64,000 nucleotides of DNA. Source: Virgibacillus proomii. Lineage in GTDB: Bacteria; Bacillota; Bacilli; Bacillales; Amphibacillaceae. The notes beneath the pieces were generated by a model. That model was not told the DNA's origin. It saw nothing but the letters and a program-made list of their open reading frames with translations, and made no database searches. The stretch is from positions 2,510,519 through 2,574,518 of the forward strand of contig NZ_FUFN01000010.1 in the NCBI RefSeq assembly GCF_900162615.1, written 5' to 3'. This document shows, one piece after another, positions 34,684 through 44,078 of this stretch. A program made the position numbers and the translations under genes. Each line of letters opens with the position of its first letter. Positions within the stretch are counted from its first letter, which is position 1.

Positions 34684-35301
34684 TTACTTTTCCAACAGCT
34701 TGTCGAATAATTTTTCAATAGCTGCATACTGTTTATTATAATATAACTGCACTAATTGCTCATAAAATTCCTTGTCTAAGCTAATGCTCTTAATGGTAAT
34801 AGCAAATTCATACATTAACTGCCAAACCTTATTAAGCAACAAATTATGGGACATATTAAAAATAAATTGAAAAAACATAGCATGTACAAATTCCATCTCA
34901 TCTTTTTCTAGGATAGCGGATAGTTCATCTACATCTTGCTTACTCATGTGACAAAATGCGAGTTTAGCTGCTTCCTTTTCTAGCAATCGGATGGTTTTAA
35001 CTAAATCCGTTTTTGTCTGTTCTTCCTGTAAAACAAAAGAAGCAAGCAGCTCTACCATCTGAAACGGACGATATCTGCTTAAAAAAGTTCCTTCACCACG
35101 TTTGGTTTCAATTAACCCTAACAATTCCATTGCACGTAATGCTTCACGTATAGACGATCTGCCAGCATGTAAGATTTCAGCAAGCTCCCTCTCAGAAGGA
35201 AGCTTATCTCCCGGCTGTAAATGATGTGTAACAATATATTGGCGAATTTCTTTTAAAACGCCCTGATACACCTTTTGCTTTTGTGACATGGACACAGCCA
35301 T
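34684..35301 (-). CDS. GntR-family (FadR-like) transcriptional regulator
   Basis: 205 residues. N-terminal winged helix (10-78) with LQPGDKLPSERELAEILHAGRSSIREALRAMELLGLIETKRGEGTFL, a classical GntR DNA-binding domain. The C-terminal ligand domain is short and all-helical (FCD/FadR-like, about 80-205). The ligand is unknown. It lies between maeB and accD in the same direction, with a 19-bp gap after maeB. The TGGT-N3-ACCA palindrome in front of maeB is the expected operator type for FadR-subfamily proteins, so autoregulation and control of maeB (and perhaps accDA) is likely. Confidence 0.85.
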   Translation of the reverse strand: MAVSMSQKQKVYQGVLKEIRQYIVTHHLQPGDKLPSERELAEILHAGRSSIREALRAMELLGLIETKRGEGTFLSRYRPFQMVELLASFVLQEEQTKTDLVKTIRLLEKEAAKLAFCHMSKQDVDELSAILEKDEMEFVHAMFFQFIFNMSHNLLLNKVWQLMYEFAITIKSISLDKEFYEQLVQLYYNKQYAAIEKLFDKLLEK

Positions 35302-35320
35302 GACTCACTCCTTTAACACA

Positions 35321-36559
35321 TTAATTACTATCTATTTGTGTTAATCTTCTCGTATTCTCGGCTACTTCTTCTGGATTTACTTCTATTCTTGCTACTCCGG
35401 ATTCCATAGCAGCTTGAGCTACACTCTTAGCTACAATTGGCGCTACTCTAGCGTCAAATGGAACTGGGATTACATAGTCTTCATGTAATTCACTATCGGA
35501 AATAAGGGAAGCTATTGCATGTGCAGCAGCAACTTTCATCTTTTCATTGATTCTTGTTGCACGTACATCAAGTGCTCCGCGGAAAATTCCCGGAAAAGCG
35601 AGCACATTATTTACTTGGTTAGGAAAATCTGAGCGCCCCGTCCCAATAACTCTTGCACCGGCTTCTTTAGCAATATTAGGCATAATTTCCGGTTCAGGAT
35701 TAGCCATAGCAAAAATAATCGGGTTTTCATTCATTTTCTGTACCATTTCCTTCGTCAACGCGCCGCCAACAGAAACACCAATAAATACATCTGCACCTTC
35801 CAGCATTTCTTCCAGGTTACCTTCCTTTTTTGCTTGATTCGTAAAGTCGGCTACACGTTCCTTTACATCATTCATTCCATAAGGGCGACCTGCATAAATA
35901 GCTCCACGAGAATCACACATAATCAAATCACGAACACCAAAATGATATAATAATTTTATAATTGCAATTCCTGCTGCTCCGGCTCCGTTTGCAACTACTT
36001 TGATATCAGAAAATGATTTGCCTACTAATTTTAGAGCATTAATTAAACCTGCAACCGTAACAATAGCTGTTCCATGCTGATCATCATGGAAAATTGGAAT
36101 ATTCGTCTCTTTTTTCAGCCGTTCTTCAATTACAAAGCATTTTGGTGCTGCAATATCTTCTAAATTTACTCCACCAAACGTTGGCTCCATCAATTTAACG
36201 GTTTGCACAATTTCTTCTACATCTTGAGTGGCTAAACAAATAGGAAAGGAGTCCACACCTGCAAAGCTTTTAAATAAAACAGATTTCCCTTCCATTACCG
36301 GGAGCGCAGCTTCTGCCCCTATATTTCCTAGACCTAAAACCGCCGATCCATCACTAATGACAGCAACCATATTGCCTTTCATTGTATAATCATATACCAT
36401 ATCTACATGGTCATGAATCTCCTTACATGGTTCTGCTACTCCAGGAGAATAAGCCAAACTTAACTCCTCTGCATTGGTAACAGGTATTTTTGATTGCGTT
36501 GTTAATTTACCCTTATTCACTTTATGCAAGTGTAATGCCTTATCTCTTAAGCTTGCCAT
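35321..36559 (-). CDS. maeB: NAD(P)-dependent malic enzyme (YtsJ type)
   Basis: 412 residues from ATG 36559 (MASLRDKALHLHKVNKG, equal to the YtsJ N-terminus). It is the short form without a phosphotransacetylase domain. Motifs: SLAYSPGVAEPC, VISDGSAVLGLGNIG, FHDDQHGTAIV and the NAD(P) fold VVANGAGAAGIAI. It decarboxylates malate to pyruvate. B. subtilis YtsJ prefers NADP and supplies NADPH. Being upstream of gntR and accD-accA it would couple NADPH supply to fatty-acid synthesis. The most upstream ATG (36604) lacks a ribosome site. Confidence 0.93.
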   Translation of the reverse strand: MASLRDKALHLHKVNKGKLTTQSKIPVTNAEELSLAYSPGVAEPCKEIHDHVDMVYDYTMKGNMVAVISDGSAVLGLGNIGAEAALPVMEGKSVLFKSFAGVDSFPICLATQDVEEIVQTVKLMEPTFGGVNLEDIAAPKCFVIEERLKKETNIPIFHDDQHGTAIVTVAGLINALKLVGKSFSDIKVVANGAGAAGIAIIKLLYHFGVRDLIMCDSRGAIYAGRPYGMNDVKERVADFTNQAKKEGNLEEMLEGADVFIGVSVGGALTKEMVQKMNENPIIFAMANPEPEIMPNIAKEAGARVIGTGRSDFPNQVNNVLAFPGIFRGALDVRATRINEKMKVAAAHAIASLISDSELHEDYVIPVPFDARVAPIVAKSVAQAAMESGVARIEVNPEEVAENTRRLTQIDSN

Positions 36560-36609
36560 CTTTACTAATCGCTCCCTTTCGTAGAAAAAATAAACTTTCT
36601 CCATCCAAA

Positions 36610-36624
36610 GGTGGTCTGACCACC
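36610..36624. promoter_or_regulatory. GntR/FadR-type operator in front of maeB
   Basis: GGTGGTCTGACCACC is a perfect palindrome (7-bp arms around T) containing TGGT-CTG-ACCA, the TGGTNNNACCA operator class of FadR-subfamily GntR repressors. It sits 51 bp upstream of the maeB ATG. Confidence 0.75.
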
Positions 36625-36639
36625 ATTAACTCCTTTATT

Positions 36640-36994
36640 ATAACAGATGAGGCTTGTCTGTAAAGTAATGATGGATCATTCTATTGGACATTACAGAACA
36701 ACAAAAGCTAAAAAGCGACTTCGCCCCTGAAAAACAACAGACTCCAACGAGTAGGCTGCCCAACTTACAAGAGAAGTAAAGCGATCTCGAGGGCTGGGTA
36801 CTGGTGCTTGTGTAGATAAATGTTATTTAAAACTATCCAACATGAACAAAGCTTATACATTTTCTAGACGAAACTAAAATAATATCGCATAACTGCCTTA
36901 TTAATAGTACGTTATATTAAGTTTAGCCAAGAAATATTTCAATGTAAAAAACGTTAACTAGCCAGGAATCTTTTCATTTTTTGTGTGCTCTATA
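36640..36994. other. Intergenic stretch between dnaE and maeB
   Basis: About 355 bp. It must hold the maeB promoter. A GC-richer patch at 36710-36810 may be a decayed repeat. I see no clear terminator for dnaE. Confidence 0.4.
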
Positions 36995-39900
36995 CTAATC
37001 AAGTACCACTTCGTTTGTTCCAAAATAATCTTTTAGTTCCTGTATACAAGCAGTTGTTGGTTCCAAGTTATAATCTTCCGTTAATTGATATGTTTTTCGC
37101 AGCTGTTCTTGAAAAATAATAACCGGAATATTGCCCGGGAAATGGGAAGAAATTTGTTTTAATTTGATTAAATCTTTTGTATTGTTTTCGCCTGTAAGTT
37201 TAATAAATAATCGTGTTGTTTGCATTTCTTTGAAAGCAGTCATATCTAAAGGTTGGATAGCTGAAAGCAGCATTTGAACCTGCTGTTTTCTCCATTCAAG
37301 TTTTCCTTCCATTAAGATTATCATTTCCTCTTTTAGCCAACGACGAACTTCACGATAAAGCTGTGGAAAAACAACTACTTCCATATCATCTGTTTCATCC
37401 CCAAGTGAGAGAAATGCCATTGGATCTCCGCGCTTCGTGCGAATCGTCTTTATCGTTTGGATGATTCCAGCACTTTTTAGCCTATAGCCCTCTCCCCTCT
37501 TTTTCACATTTCGTAGAGACAGATAACCAGAGCGTTGTAAAATCTTTCGGTATTCATGCATCGGATGACTGGAAATATATATCCCGATTAGCTCTTTTTC
37601 CTGAGCTAACTTCTTCACTTGAGTGAAATCTTCTATGGAAACATACTCTCCTTCTAACTCAATTTGATCTTGAAACAAACTAGGCTGCTCTTGAAATTCT
37701 TTAAATAATTCACCCTGTTCAATTGCCTGATCAATGGTTGCTAATAAACTAGCTCGATTATGATAGAGTTCATCAAAAGCCCCTGCCATAATTAATAATT
37801 CAATTGTTTGCCGATTTACAGATTTTAAAGAAACACGTAAACAAAAATCAAATAAACTTTTGAATGGGCCTTCTTTACGTACCTGAATAATTTCGCTGAC
37901 TGCCTGATTACCAATCCCTTTAATTTGCAATAGCCCCATTCGTATATCATTTCCTTCCACAGCATACTTTCCAAAACTATGATTAATGGAAGGTGGCAAT
38001 AGTTTAAGTTGTAATTCTTTTATTTCTCTTAAATACATCTGTAATTTATGATGCTGATGGACAGATGTGCTTAATAATTCAGCAAAAAAAGCGGCTGGAA
38101 AATGTGCTTTTAGATATGCAAGCTGATATGAAATACGACTATACGCTACAGCATGACTACGGTTAAAACCATAATTAGAAAAGCGGACAATCCATGTAAA
38201 TAACTGCATTGCCACAGATTCACTATAGCCATTGTTTATACAACCTGATATAAATTCGGCCTTTTGCTGTTCCATCATATTTTCCTGTTTTTTACTAACC
38301 GCTCTTCGAAGAATATCTGCTTGCCCCAGTGTAAAGCCAGCAATCTGATGAGCTATTTGCATAATTTGCTCTTGATAAACTAGTACTCCATATGTTTTGG
38401 ATAAAATAGGAGCAAGATCCGAATGAGGATAAGTCACCGTTTCAAGTCCATGTTTACGGCGAATATATGTTGAAATGAAGTCCATTGGGCCCGGACGATA
38501 TAGTGAATTAACGGCTACGATATCTTCAAAATGACTTGGCTTAAGTTCTTGTAACACTTGCCTCATCCCTTGCGACTCTAATTGAAATACACCATTCGTT
38601 TTTCCCTTCTGTAATAGGGAAAAGGTTAAACTGTCGTCATCAGGAATCTGTTCTAAAGATAAAGCCTTACCAGTTGTGTATCGGATTCTTTGTAAAACTC
38701 TTTCCAGTAAAGTTAAGTTTCGCAGACCTAATAAATCAATTTTCAACAGCCCGATAGCTTCTATATCATTCATTGCATACTGTGTCAATTGTACAGAAGA
38801 ACTACCAGGGATCAATGGGACATGTTCTTCTAAAGGTTGTTCCGTAATGACAATACCAGCAGCATGAGTCGATAGATGCTTAGGAATTCCTTCTAATTTA
38901 GTAGCAACTGTAAATAGTCGTCGTAATGTTTTGGAGTCCTTAATATAGCTTTTCAATTCCTCAGACTCTTTAATAATCTGAACAAGACTTTTCTTCGTTT
39001 GCAATGGAATATGACGTAGAATAAACGATGCATCTTGTTGATTAACATTCATCGTTTTAATCAGTTCTCGCATTAATGAGCGAGCTGCAAATGTACCAAA
39101 TGTAATAATTTGCGCTACATGTTCCTCTCCATAGGTTTTTTGCACATATTCAATGATCTCTTCCCGACGAATATCAGAAAAATCAACGTCAATATCTGGC
39201 ATTGTCATTCGTTCCGGATTAAGAAATCTTTCAAATAATAATTCATACTTAATTGGATCAACATCTGTAATGCCTAAAACATAAGCTACAAGAGAACCAG
39301 CAGCTGATCCCCTTCCAGGTCCTACCACAATCCCATTATTCTTCGCATAAGCGATAAAATCGGCCACTATTAAAAAGTAGTCACTAAACTGCATCGTTTT
39401 AATTACTTCCAGCTCATAGTTCAATCGTTCCTGTATTTCATTAGTAATTTTAGCGTATTTATTTGACAACAAATCATGACACTTTTGCACAAGGTAATCA
39501 TGACTATCCTTCCCCCCTGTTAGAGGGAAAGAAGGAAGAAATCGCTGTTGAAAGTCAAACTTCACTTCACATTTCTGTACGATTTCTTCGGTCGTCTGTA
39601 ACGGCTCTGGCCATGCGGAAAAAGATAACTTCATCTCTACTTCCGATCGTAAATGGTGGTTTTTTAACAATGGAGAGATTTCATCACCATCCCATTGTTG
39701 ATTATGCTTCATTGTTTGTAAACAATCATAAGCAATTACATCATTTTCTTGTATATAGCGAACATCATGAATCGCTACAACCGGAATAAGGAATGTTTTT
39801 TGAAATAGCTTTACAGCATCATGTAAAGGCAGTTCGGTCTTCATTCCATAAGCTTCCACTCCCAAATAAAAATCAGCTTCAGCAAAAGCTTCCTGATATG

Positions 39901-40342
39901 GCAAAAGATATTCCGTTAAGCGAGTAAATGATTCAGTCATAAACCAATCAGCTATTGGTGACTGATGAACAGAAAGAATACCTATACAATGCGCTGTGTA
40001 GTTTTTTAAGTTGTCTAGTGGTATAGATTGCCCTTCTTGCTTCTGTATCCATGTACTTAATTTAGCAAGATTTTGATAACCCTCATTTGTTTTAGCTAAT
40101 AGAGTTAGTTCCTCAATCTCTGTCTGATTTCGCTTCACTAATACGGTCATCCCAATAATTGGCTTGATACCATACCTTAGACATTCTTGATAAAACGAAA
40201 TAGCTCCATGTAATACTTGCTCGTCAGTGAGGGCTAACGCTCTATATTCAAGCTCCATTGCCTGCTTTACTAATTTTTCTATTGTGATAGTACTATTTAG
40301 CAGACTATAGCTACTTCTTACTTGTAAATGTGTATACGTCAT
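36995..40342 (-). CDS. dnaE: DNA polymerase III alpha subunit DnaE
   Basis: 1115 residues, the length of B. subtilis DnaE. It has the N-terminal PHP domain (HLQVRSSYSLLNSTI), the polymerase core with VGPGRGSAAGSLVAYVLGITDVDP and the PDIDVDFSD catalytic aspartates, then STHAAGIVI, LYRPGPMDFI, GVLVYQEQIMQIA and a C-terminal OB fold (about 960-1040). It is the error-prone, lagging-strand-priming polymerase of Firmicutes, working beside PolC. In B. subtilis it also lies next to ytrH-ytrI and ytsJ. Confidence 0.97.
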   Translation of the reverse strand: MTYTHLQVRSSYSLLNSTITIEKLVKQAMELEYRALALTDEQVLHGAISFYQECLRYGIKPIIGMTVLVKRNQTEIEELTLLAKTNEGYQNLAKLSTWIQKQEGQSIPLDNLKNYTAHCIGILSVHQSPIADWFMTESFTRLTEYLLPYQEAFAEADFYLGVEAYGMKTELPLHDAVKLFQKTFLIPVVAIHDVRYIQENDVIAYDCLQTMKHNQQWDGDEISPLLKNHHLRSEVEMKLSFSAWPEPLQTTEEIVQKCEVKFDFQQRFLPSFPLTGGKDSHDYLVQKCHDLLSNKYAKITNEIQERLNYELEVIKTMQFSDYFLIVADFIAYAKNNGIVVGPGRGSAAGSLVAYVLGITDVDPIKYELLFERFLNPERMTMPDIDVDFSDIRREEIIEYVQKTYGEEHVAQIITFGTFAARSLMRELIKTMNVNQQDASFILRHIPLQTKKSLVQIIKESEELKSYIKDSKTLRRLFTVATKLEGIPKHLSTHAAGIVITEQPLEEHVPLIPGSSSVQLTQYAMNDIEAIGLLKIDLLGLRNLTLLERVLQRIRYTTGKALSLEQIPDDDSLTFSLLQKGKTNGVFQLESQGMRQVLQELKPSHFEDIVAVNSLYRPGPMDFISTYIRRKHGLETVTYPHSDLAPILSKTYGVLVYQEQIMQIAHQIAGFTLGQADILRRAVSKKQENMMEQQKAEFISGCINNGYSESVAMQLFTWIVRFSNYGFNRSHAVAYSRISYQLAYLKAHFPAAFFAELLSTSVHQHHKLQMYLREIKELQLKLLPPSINHSFGKYAVEGNDIRMGLLQIKGIGNQAVSEIIQVRKEGPFKSLFDFCLRVSLKSVNRQTIELLIMAGAFDELYHNRASLLATIDQAIEQGELFKEFQEQPSLFQDQIELEGEYVSIEDFTQVKKLAQEKELIGIYISSHPMHEYRKILQRSGYLSLRNVKKRGEGYRLKSAGIIQTIKTIRTKRGDPMAFLSLGDETDDMEVVVFPQLYREVRRWLKEEMIILMEGKLEWRKQQVQMLLSAIQPLDMTAFKEMQTTRLFIKLTGENNTKDLIKLKQISSHFPGNIPVIIFQEQLRKTYQLTEDYNLEPTTACIQELKDYFGTNEVVLD

Positions 40343-40579
40343 CGTACCCCGCCTTTACATACTCTATCCATTATTATACCAATCTAATGAGAACATGCAT
40401 ACGGATATGCCAATGAGTTAGCATAACCTGTCCTTTTCATTCATAAGTTTAAATAAAGCATGATTAAAATTTTTTGGCATTCTTATCATAAATAATATCT
40501 AATAAGTTAGCTTTTTTTGTATCTTTTTCAATTATTAACTTTTAAGCACATATCATGGGTTTGAAAGAGGAGTGCTTTA

Positions 40580-40912
40580 ATGGAAGAACGTTTTTTTGAA
40601 ACATTTATTCATTGTTACTTTATTGCTTTTGGTGTAGTTATTGGCGGTTCGATCATCGGCAGTATTGGTGCTTTTATTACTGGAAATCCGCCGTTAACAG
40701 AGATTGGACGAATTGCCATTCAACTGCGGATTTGGGCCATTGTCGCAGCAATTGGCGGTACATTTGATGCAATTGCAAATTTTGAAAGGGGAATTTACAA
40801 TGGATCAACGCTGGATTTATTTAAACAGGCGTTATTCATTTTATCCGCAATGGGCGGGGTGAAAACGGCTATTTTATTATTAAGTTGGCTGACACAGGAG
40901 GAAATATCCTAA
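40580..40912 (+). CDS. ytrH: Sporulation membrane protein YtrH
   Basis: 110 residues, three hydrophobic segments (about 10-35, 48-66, 85-102). Features like FGVVIGGSIIGSIGAFITGNPP and LRIWAIVAAIGGTFDAI match YtrH. In B. subtilis ytrH is under SigE in the mother cell and is needed for full sporulation. It overlaps ytrI by one base (TAATG). The ATG follows a GAGGAG site. Confidence 0.9.
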   Translation: MEERFFETFIHCYFIAFGVVIGGSIIGSIGAFITGNPPLTEIGRIAIQLRIWAIVAAIGGTFDAIANFERGIYNGSTLDLFKQALFILSAMGGVKTAILLLSWLTQEEIS

Positions 40913-41415
40913 TGCATATCCCTCCATATCACAAAAAAGTTACGTGGCAGCGTTTTTTTGTTGGAGCAATGGTGGGGGCAGTCATTGCATATTGCATACT
41001 TATTTATATGTATGGAACGATGTATGAAGCTTTACTCATCGAAAATCATGAACTAAATAATAAAGTCAGTCAATTACGAAGTCAGAATGAGTCTTTACTT
41101 GAGGACAATGATGAATTAAATGAAAGATCAGCAAAACAGGTTAGCATTGAGTCAATTTCACTATCGATTGAAAATGCAGAAACATTACGAATGGATCGAT
41201 TAATTGTTGGTAAATTAGAGGAACTTGTACAAGAGGAATTAAAACATGTCATTGGTAAGGACCTGACCATCATTGCAGAAAGCGATAGATTGCTTATATC
41301 CACGATTGAAAATAAGACGTTTACAGTCGAAGATTTTTCTTATACACTTTCCATTCGCAAGCTTATTATCTCGAATAATATTAAAATCACTGCAAAAGCG
41401 CAGAGATCTTCGTAA
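40912..41415 (+). CDS. ytrI: Sporulation membrane protein YtrI
   Basis: 167 residues from ATG 40912, 10 nt after GGAGG. One N-terminal transmembrane helix (about 15-37) followed by a coiled coil (ELNNKVSQLRSQNESLLEDNDELNE) and a small C-terminal domain. This is the YtrI layout. With YtrH it forms a SigE-dependent sporulation pair in B. subtilis. Function is not known in molecular terms. Confidence 0.88.
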   Translation: MHIPPYHKKVTWQRFFVGAMVGAVIAYCILIYMYGTMYEALLIENHELNNKVSQLRSQNESLLEDNDELNERSAKQVSIESISLSIENAETLRMDRLIVGKLEELVQEELKHVIGKDLTIIAESDRLLISTIENKTFTVEDFSYTLSIRKLIISNNIKITAKAQRSS

Positions 41416-41698
41416 AAAGAGGAATCGAAACTAATATATATGTAACGCTAAAAACACACAATATGGGAGCGTTGGATAGCTTTTTCCACAGCTATGCATT
41501 AAAAAGATTTAGCTTAAAACGCTTATTAAAATAGTTATTTCAATGACATTAGTGTTGCCAACTGTCATCACCTTAAAGAAAACAGGAGATCATTGAATCA
41601 CTTATTCAAACGGTTGACGATTAACAAACTAGTCGTAAATAAGATATAGGCAACAATACCAAATAGAATTACCATTTTCCAATTTATTGAATTACCGT

Positions 41699-41853
41699 AT
41701 AAAGTGAAACTTCATTTCTTGGAATGCTTTTTACACGGAATGTTAGCTGAACGAATCGGGCATTTAGATGCCGTTTTCTACCACTTAGACCCTTTTGGAA
41801 CAACTTAGGCTCTTGACAGCGGGAATCTTACGGCACCTTACATGCGGGATAAA
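41699..41853 (+). repeat. ATAAA-flanked repeat, copy 1 of a tandem pair
   Basis: ATAAA at 41699-41703 and 41849-41853. Left hairpin of the second type, with GGAATGCTTTTTACACGGAATG, although its first arm (TTTCTTGGAATG) has drifted. Core CATTTAGATGCCGT and TACGGCACCTTACATGCGGG. The unit is 150 bp. Confidence 0.88.
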
Positions 41854-42000
41854 GTGAAACTTCATTCCGTGGAATGCTTTTTACAGGAATATTAGCTGAA
41901 CGAATCGGGCATTTAGGTGCCGTTTTCTAACACTTAGAACCTGCTATATTAACTCAGGTCTTGAAGTGGGAATCTTACGGCACCTTACATGCGGGATAAA
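41849..42000 (+). repeat. ATAAA-flanked repeat, copy 2 of a tandem pair
   Basis: Shares ATAAA (41849-41853) with the previous copy and ends in ATAAA at 41996-42000. Left hairpin ATTCCGTG / CAGGAAT (one base lost), right hairpin GGTGCCGT / ACGGCACC. The unit is 147 bp. Confidence 0.88.
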
Positions 42001-42278
42001 GTTGATGCCGAACTAGATATGAAAACAAATGCTGCTAAAAAAAGAAGTCCACTCCTTTAAAACCATATCTAAATACACCGTAATCAGCATTTTACCATTA
42101 CCTTCATCTTATCACTGTTCATCTATTCTTACTAAAACTTCACCGAATAAGTGAACATTTTATGAAATATCGGAATATTTATCGTAATCTTTCTATTTTT
42201 ACTTTATACTAAGATTAATAAAAAAGCATCATGATAAATATACTCATATACTAAGGCAAATGAAAGGAGTGGGCAACG
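42001..42278. other. Intergenic stretch upstream of the 63-residue gene
   Basis: AT-rich. It should include the promoter for the gene at 42279. I see no confident -35/-10 pair. Confidence 0.35.
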
Positions 42279-42470
42279 ATGTGGGTAATAAACCACAGAC
42301 AACAAAGAGATGAAAAAATCGCTCGATTAAAACAGGGAACATCTGCCTATGCTGAATCCAAGGAACTGATTCGCTTAATTAAACGTGATATAGAAAAAGA
42401 GCATTTAGATGTAATTTCTGAAGAGACCGCTTCTGGATGCTGGTTCATACCTAAAGATAAAAGTAGCTAA
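42279..42470 (+). CDS. Small hypothetical protein (63 aa)
   Basis: 63 residues, charged and helical (RQQRDEKIARLKQGTSAYAESKELIRLIKRDIEKEH), no signal or membrane segment. A strong AAAGGAG site lies 11 nt before the ATG, and a terminator-like hairpin follows at 42525, so I believe it is expressed. I do not recognise a family. The lone Cys-Trp near the C-terminus (SGCWFIPKD) is the only unusual feature. Confidence 0.6.
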   Translation: MWVINHRQQRDEKIARLKQGTSAYAESKELIRLIKRDIEKEHLDVISEETASGCWFIPKDKSS

Positions 42471-42524
42471 TTTGAAAAAGCGTTCTCACAAACAAAGACA
42501 TACAGCATACCACTTTCCAATACC

Positions 42525-42582
42525 TGAAAGGGTCCTTAGCCCGGCAATTTTATTGCATTGTCCAGTTAAAGACCCTTTTCTC
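42525..42582 (+). terminator. Terminator-like hairpin after the 63-aa gene
   Basis: GAAAGGGTC and GACCCTTTTC arms, with a long loop containing a GGCAATTTTATTGC sub-hairpin, followed by T-rich sequence. Confidence 0.5.
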
Positions 42583-42659
42583 ATTAAAGAAAATATTCAA
42601 AACATCCATTTAATGACACTTTTGTTCTTTTTTAATGTGTATAAAATTTTAGATTTCTA

Positions 42660-43143
42660 AAATAAACTTAGCCAAAGCAATAAAAACGTTAATATTAAGG
42701 ATTTATAGGATTTTTAATAATTTCCTCTTTTGCAAAATCACCCATTCTAAATGAAACATTTGGGGGAGGATTTAAATTTAGCGTGGACAGGCGTAATTAT
42801 TAAGAAGGTGTTGCTTGAAGTATAAACTAAAAAACACCTTGAAAGGCTATTGCCAATCAGGGTGTTTAGCTAGATTAAATACGACTAATTACTTCGTATA
42901 CTGATTCCTTAAACATATCAGAATCTTCATTTTTTATTTCGTTTAATAAATCTAAACTTCATTCTTTATGGTCGGATTTAATTGTGAACGTATGTTTCCA
43001 TAAACAAGTTTCACTGTAGAATAGTTAAGGTTTCTATATGTAAATGTCGTCCTCTAAAACCTGAGTGAAGATGTTCTATATTCATACTCACGACGTCTCT
43101 TTTCTTAATCCATATTTAGTATCCAAGCCATGCTATTAGGACA
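42660..43143. other. Gene-free stretch with possible coding remnants
   Basis: About 480 bp. On the minus strand, 43105-43015 reads M-N-I-E-H-L-H-S-G-F before a stop, and 43065-42865 shows two protein-like stretches in different frames (STVKLVYGNIRSQLNPTIKNE, then LDLLNEIKNEDSDMFKESV) split by a frameshift. They look like a decayed small gene. An AAACACC / GGGTGTTT hairpin lies at 42832-42869. Confidence 0.4.
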
Positions 43144-43175
43144 AAAGAAAAGACACCCATGAATGGAGTGCCTTT
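43144..43175 (-). terminator. Terminator of the lipoprotein gene
   Basis: Minus-strand AAAGGCACTCCAT / ATGGGTGTCTTT imperfect stem followed by TCTTTT, just past the stop codon. Confidence 0.6.
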
Positions 43176-43188
43176 GTTTGATTGTATT

Positions 43189-43740
43189 TTATTTTATTTC
43201 ATAATCTTGTCTACCTATCTCATCGCCCGTAACTCCTTGATTAGCTACTAAGGTTACAGGAGTTTCTAAATCATCTAATTCATAAGCGACGGAGTTTTCT
43301 ACTGTACCATCTTTCTTTATAGTTTCCGTTTGTGAATCTAGATGATTTTCGTCTGGTAATCCACCCATTTCCAACTCATTTACTGCATCCGAATCATTGT
43401 CTTGTATCGCTGTAAATACCGCCATCCATGCTGTTGATGGATCTAGGTCTTTATCAGTAAAGTTCGTCGCTTCATACCAAATGGCGAATACTGGTTTTTC
43501 TCCATGTTCGTTGCCCGGTTCTCCGACAGGTATAACTTTAGTTTCTGTTATTTTGATTTTTAAATCTTCAATCTTAGCCTCATTATCTTTGAAATATACA
43601 TCCTTGTTACTGTTTGATTCCGTGCTTTCGTTACTTTCGTCGCTTCCTTTGTTTGCTGCATCGTTACTTTCGGTTGATCCACCGCATGCAGATAAAACTA
43701 ATAACATTACAGTAAATAAAACAAATAAGTATTTCTTCAT
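43189..43740 (-). CDS. DUF5067-like lipoprotein
   Basis: 183 residues. The N-terminal lipoprotein signal MKKYLFVLFTVMLLVLSAC ends in a lipobox (LSAC), then a Ser/Asn/Glu-rich linker (about 20-48), then a beta-rich domain (AKIEDLKIKITETKVIPVGE, FAIWYEATNFTDKDL, TLVANQGVTGDEIG) that resembles DUF5067/DUF4352-type immunoglobulin-like domains. It should be anchored outside the membrane. The start is the ATG 8 nt after GGGGGTT. An upstream in-frame extension has no ribosome site. Function is unknown. Confidence 0.8.
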   Translation of the reverse strand: MKKYLFVLFTVMLLVLSACGGSTESNDAANKGSDESNESTESNSNKDVYFKDNEAKIEDLKIKITETKVIPVGEPGNEHGEKPVFAIWYEATNFTDKDLDPSTAWMAVFTAIQDNDSDAVNELEMGGLPDENHLDSQTETIKKDGTVENSVAYELDDLETPVTLVANQGVTGDEIGRQDYEIK

Positions 43741-43855
43741 ATCTTTAACCCCCATATATGTAATTACCCTAATTATGGAGTAGTTGACAATATTTTTCAA
43801 TATTAAGATAGACTTCTTTACTCTTTTGAACTCTTTTTTAAACATACACACTTAA

Positions 43856-44078
43856 AATAAAGTTATAAAGTCATCTTTTATTTAGTAGATCTTTTCTCCT
43901 AGAGGTGGGACTAAGGCTAAAGTCTCGGGTGTTGAACAAATTACGAATTATCACTGGCAAAGCTTTTCTTGTTCCTTATCTCCAACAAATCAGGCATTTG
44001 GTGGATTTACCGCTTAAACTTTTCGTATTCTCTATAACTCTTGAAGCGCAGTTTTACAGCACCTTAGATCCGAGGAAA
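43856..44078 (+). repeat. Decayed copy of the ATAAA-flanked repeat abutting nrnA
   Basis: ATAAAG occurs at 43856 and 43864. Inside are AATCAGGCATTTGGTGGATTTACCGC and CTCTTGAAGCGCAGTTTTACAGCACCTTAGATCCGAGG, clear but drifted versions of the core and right end. It ends next to the nrnA stop codon. Confidence 0.5.

Noticed and set aside
42472..42660. Open frame following the 63-aa gene
   Set aside because: It starts with TTG right at the preceding stop, lacks its own ribosome site, and spans the terminator-like hairpin.
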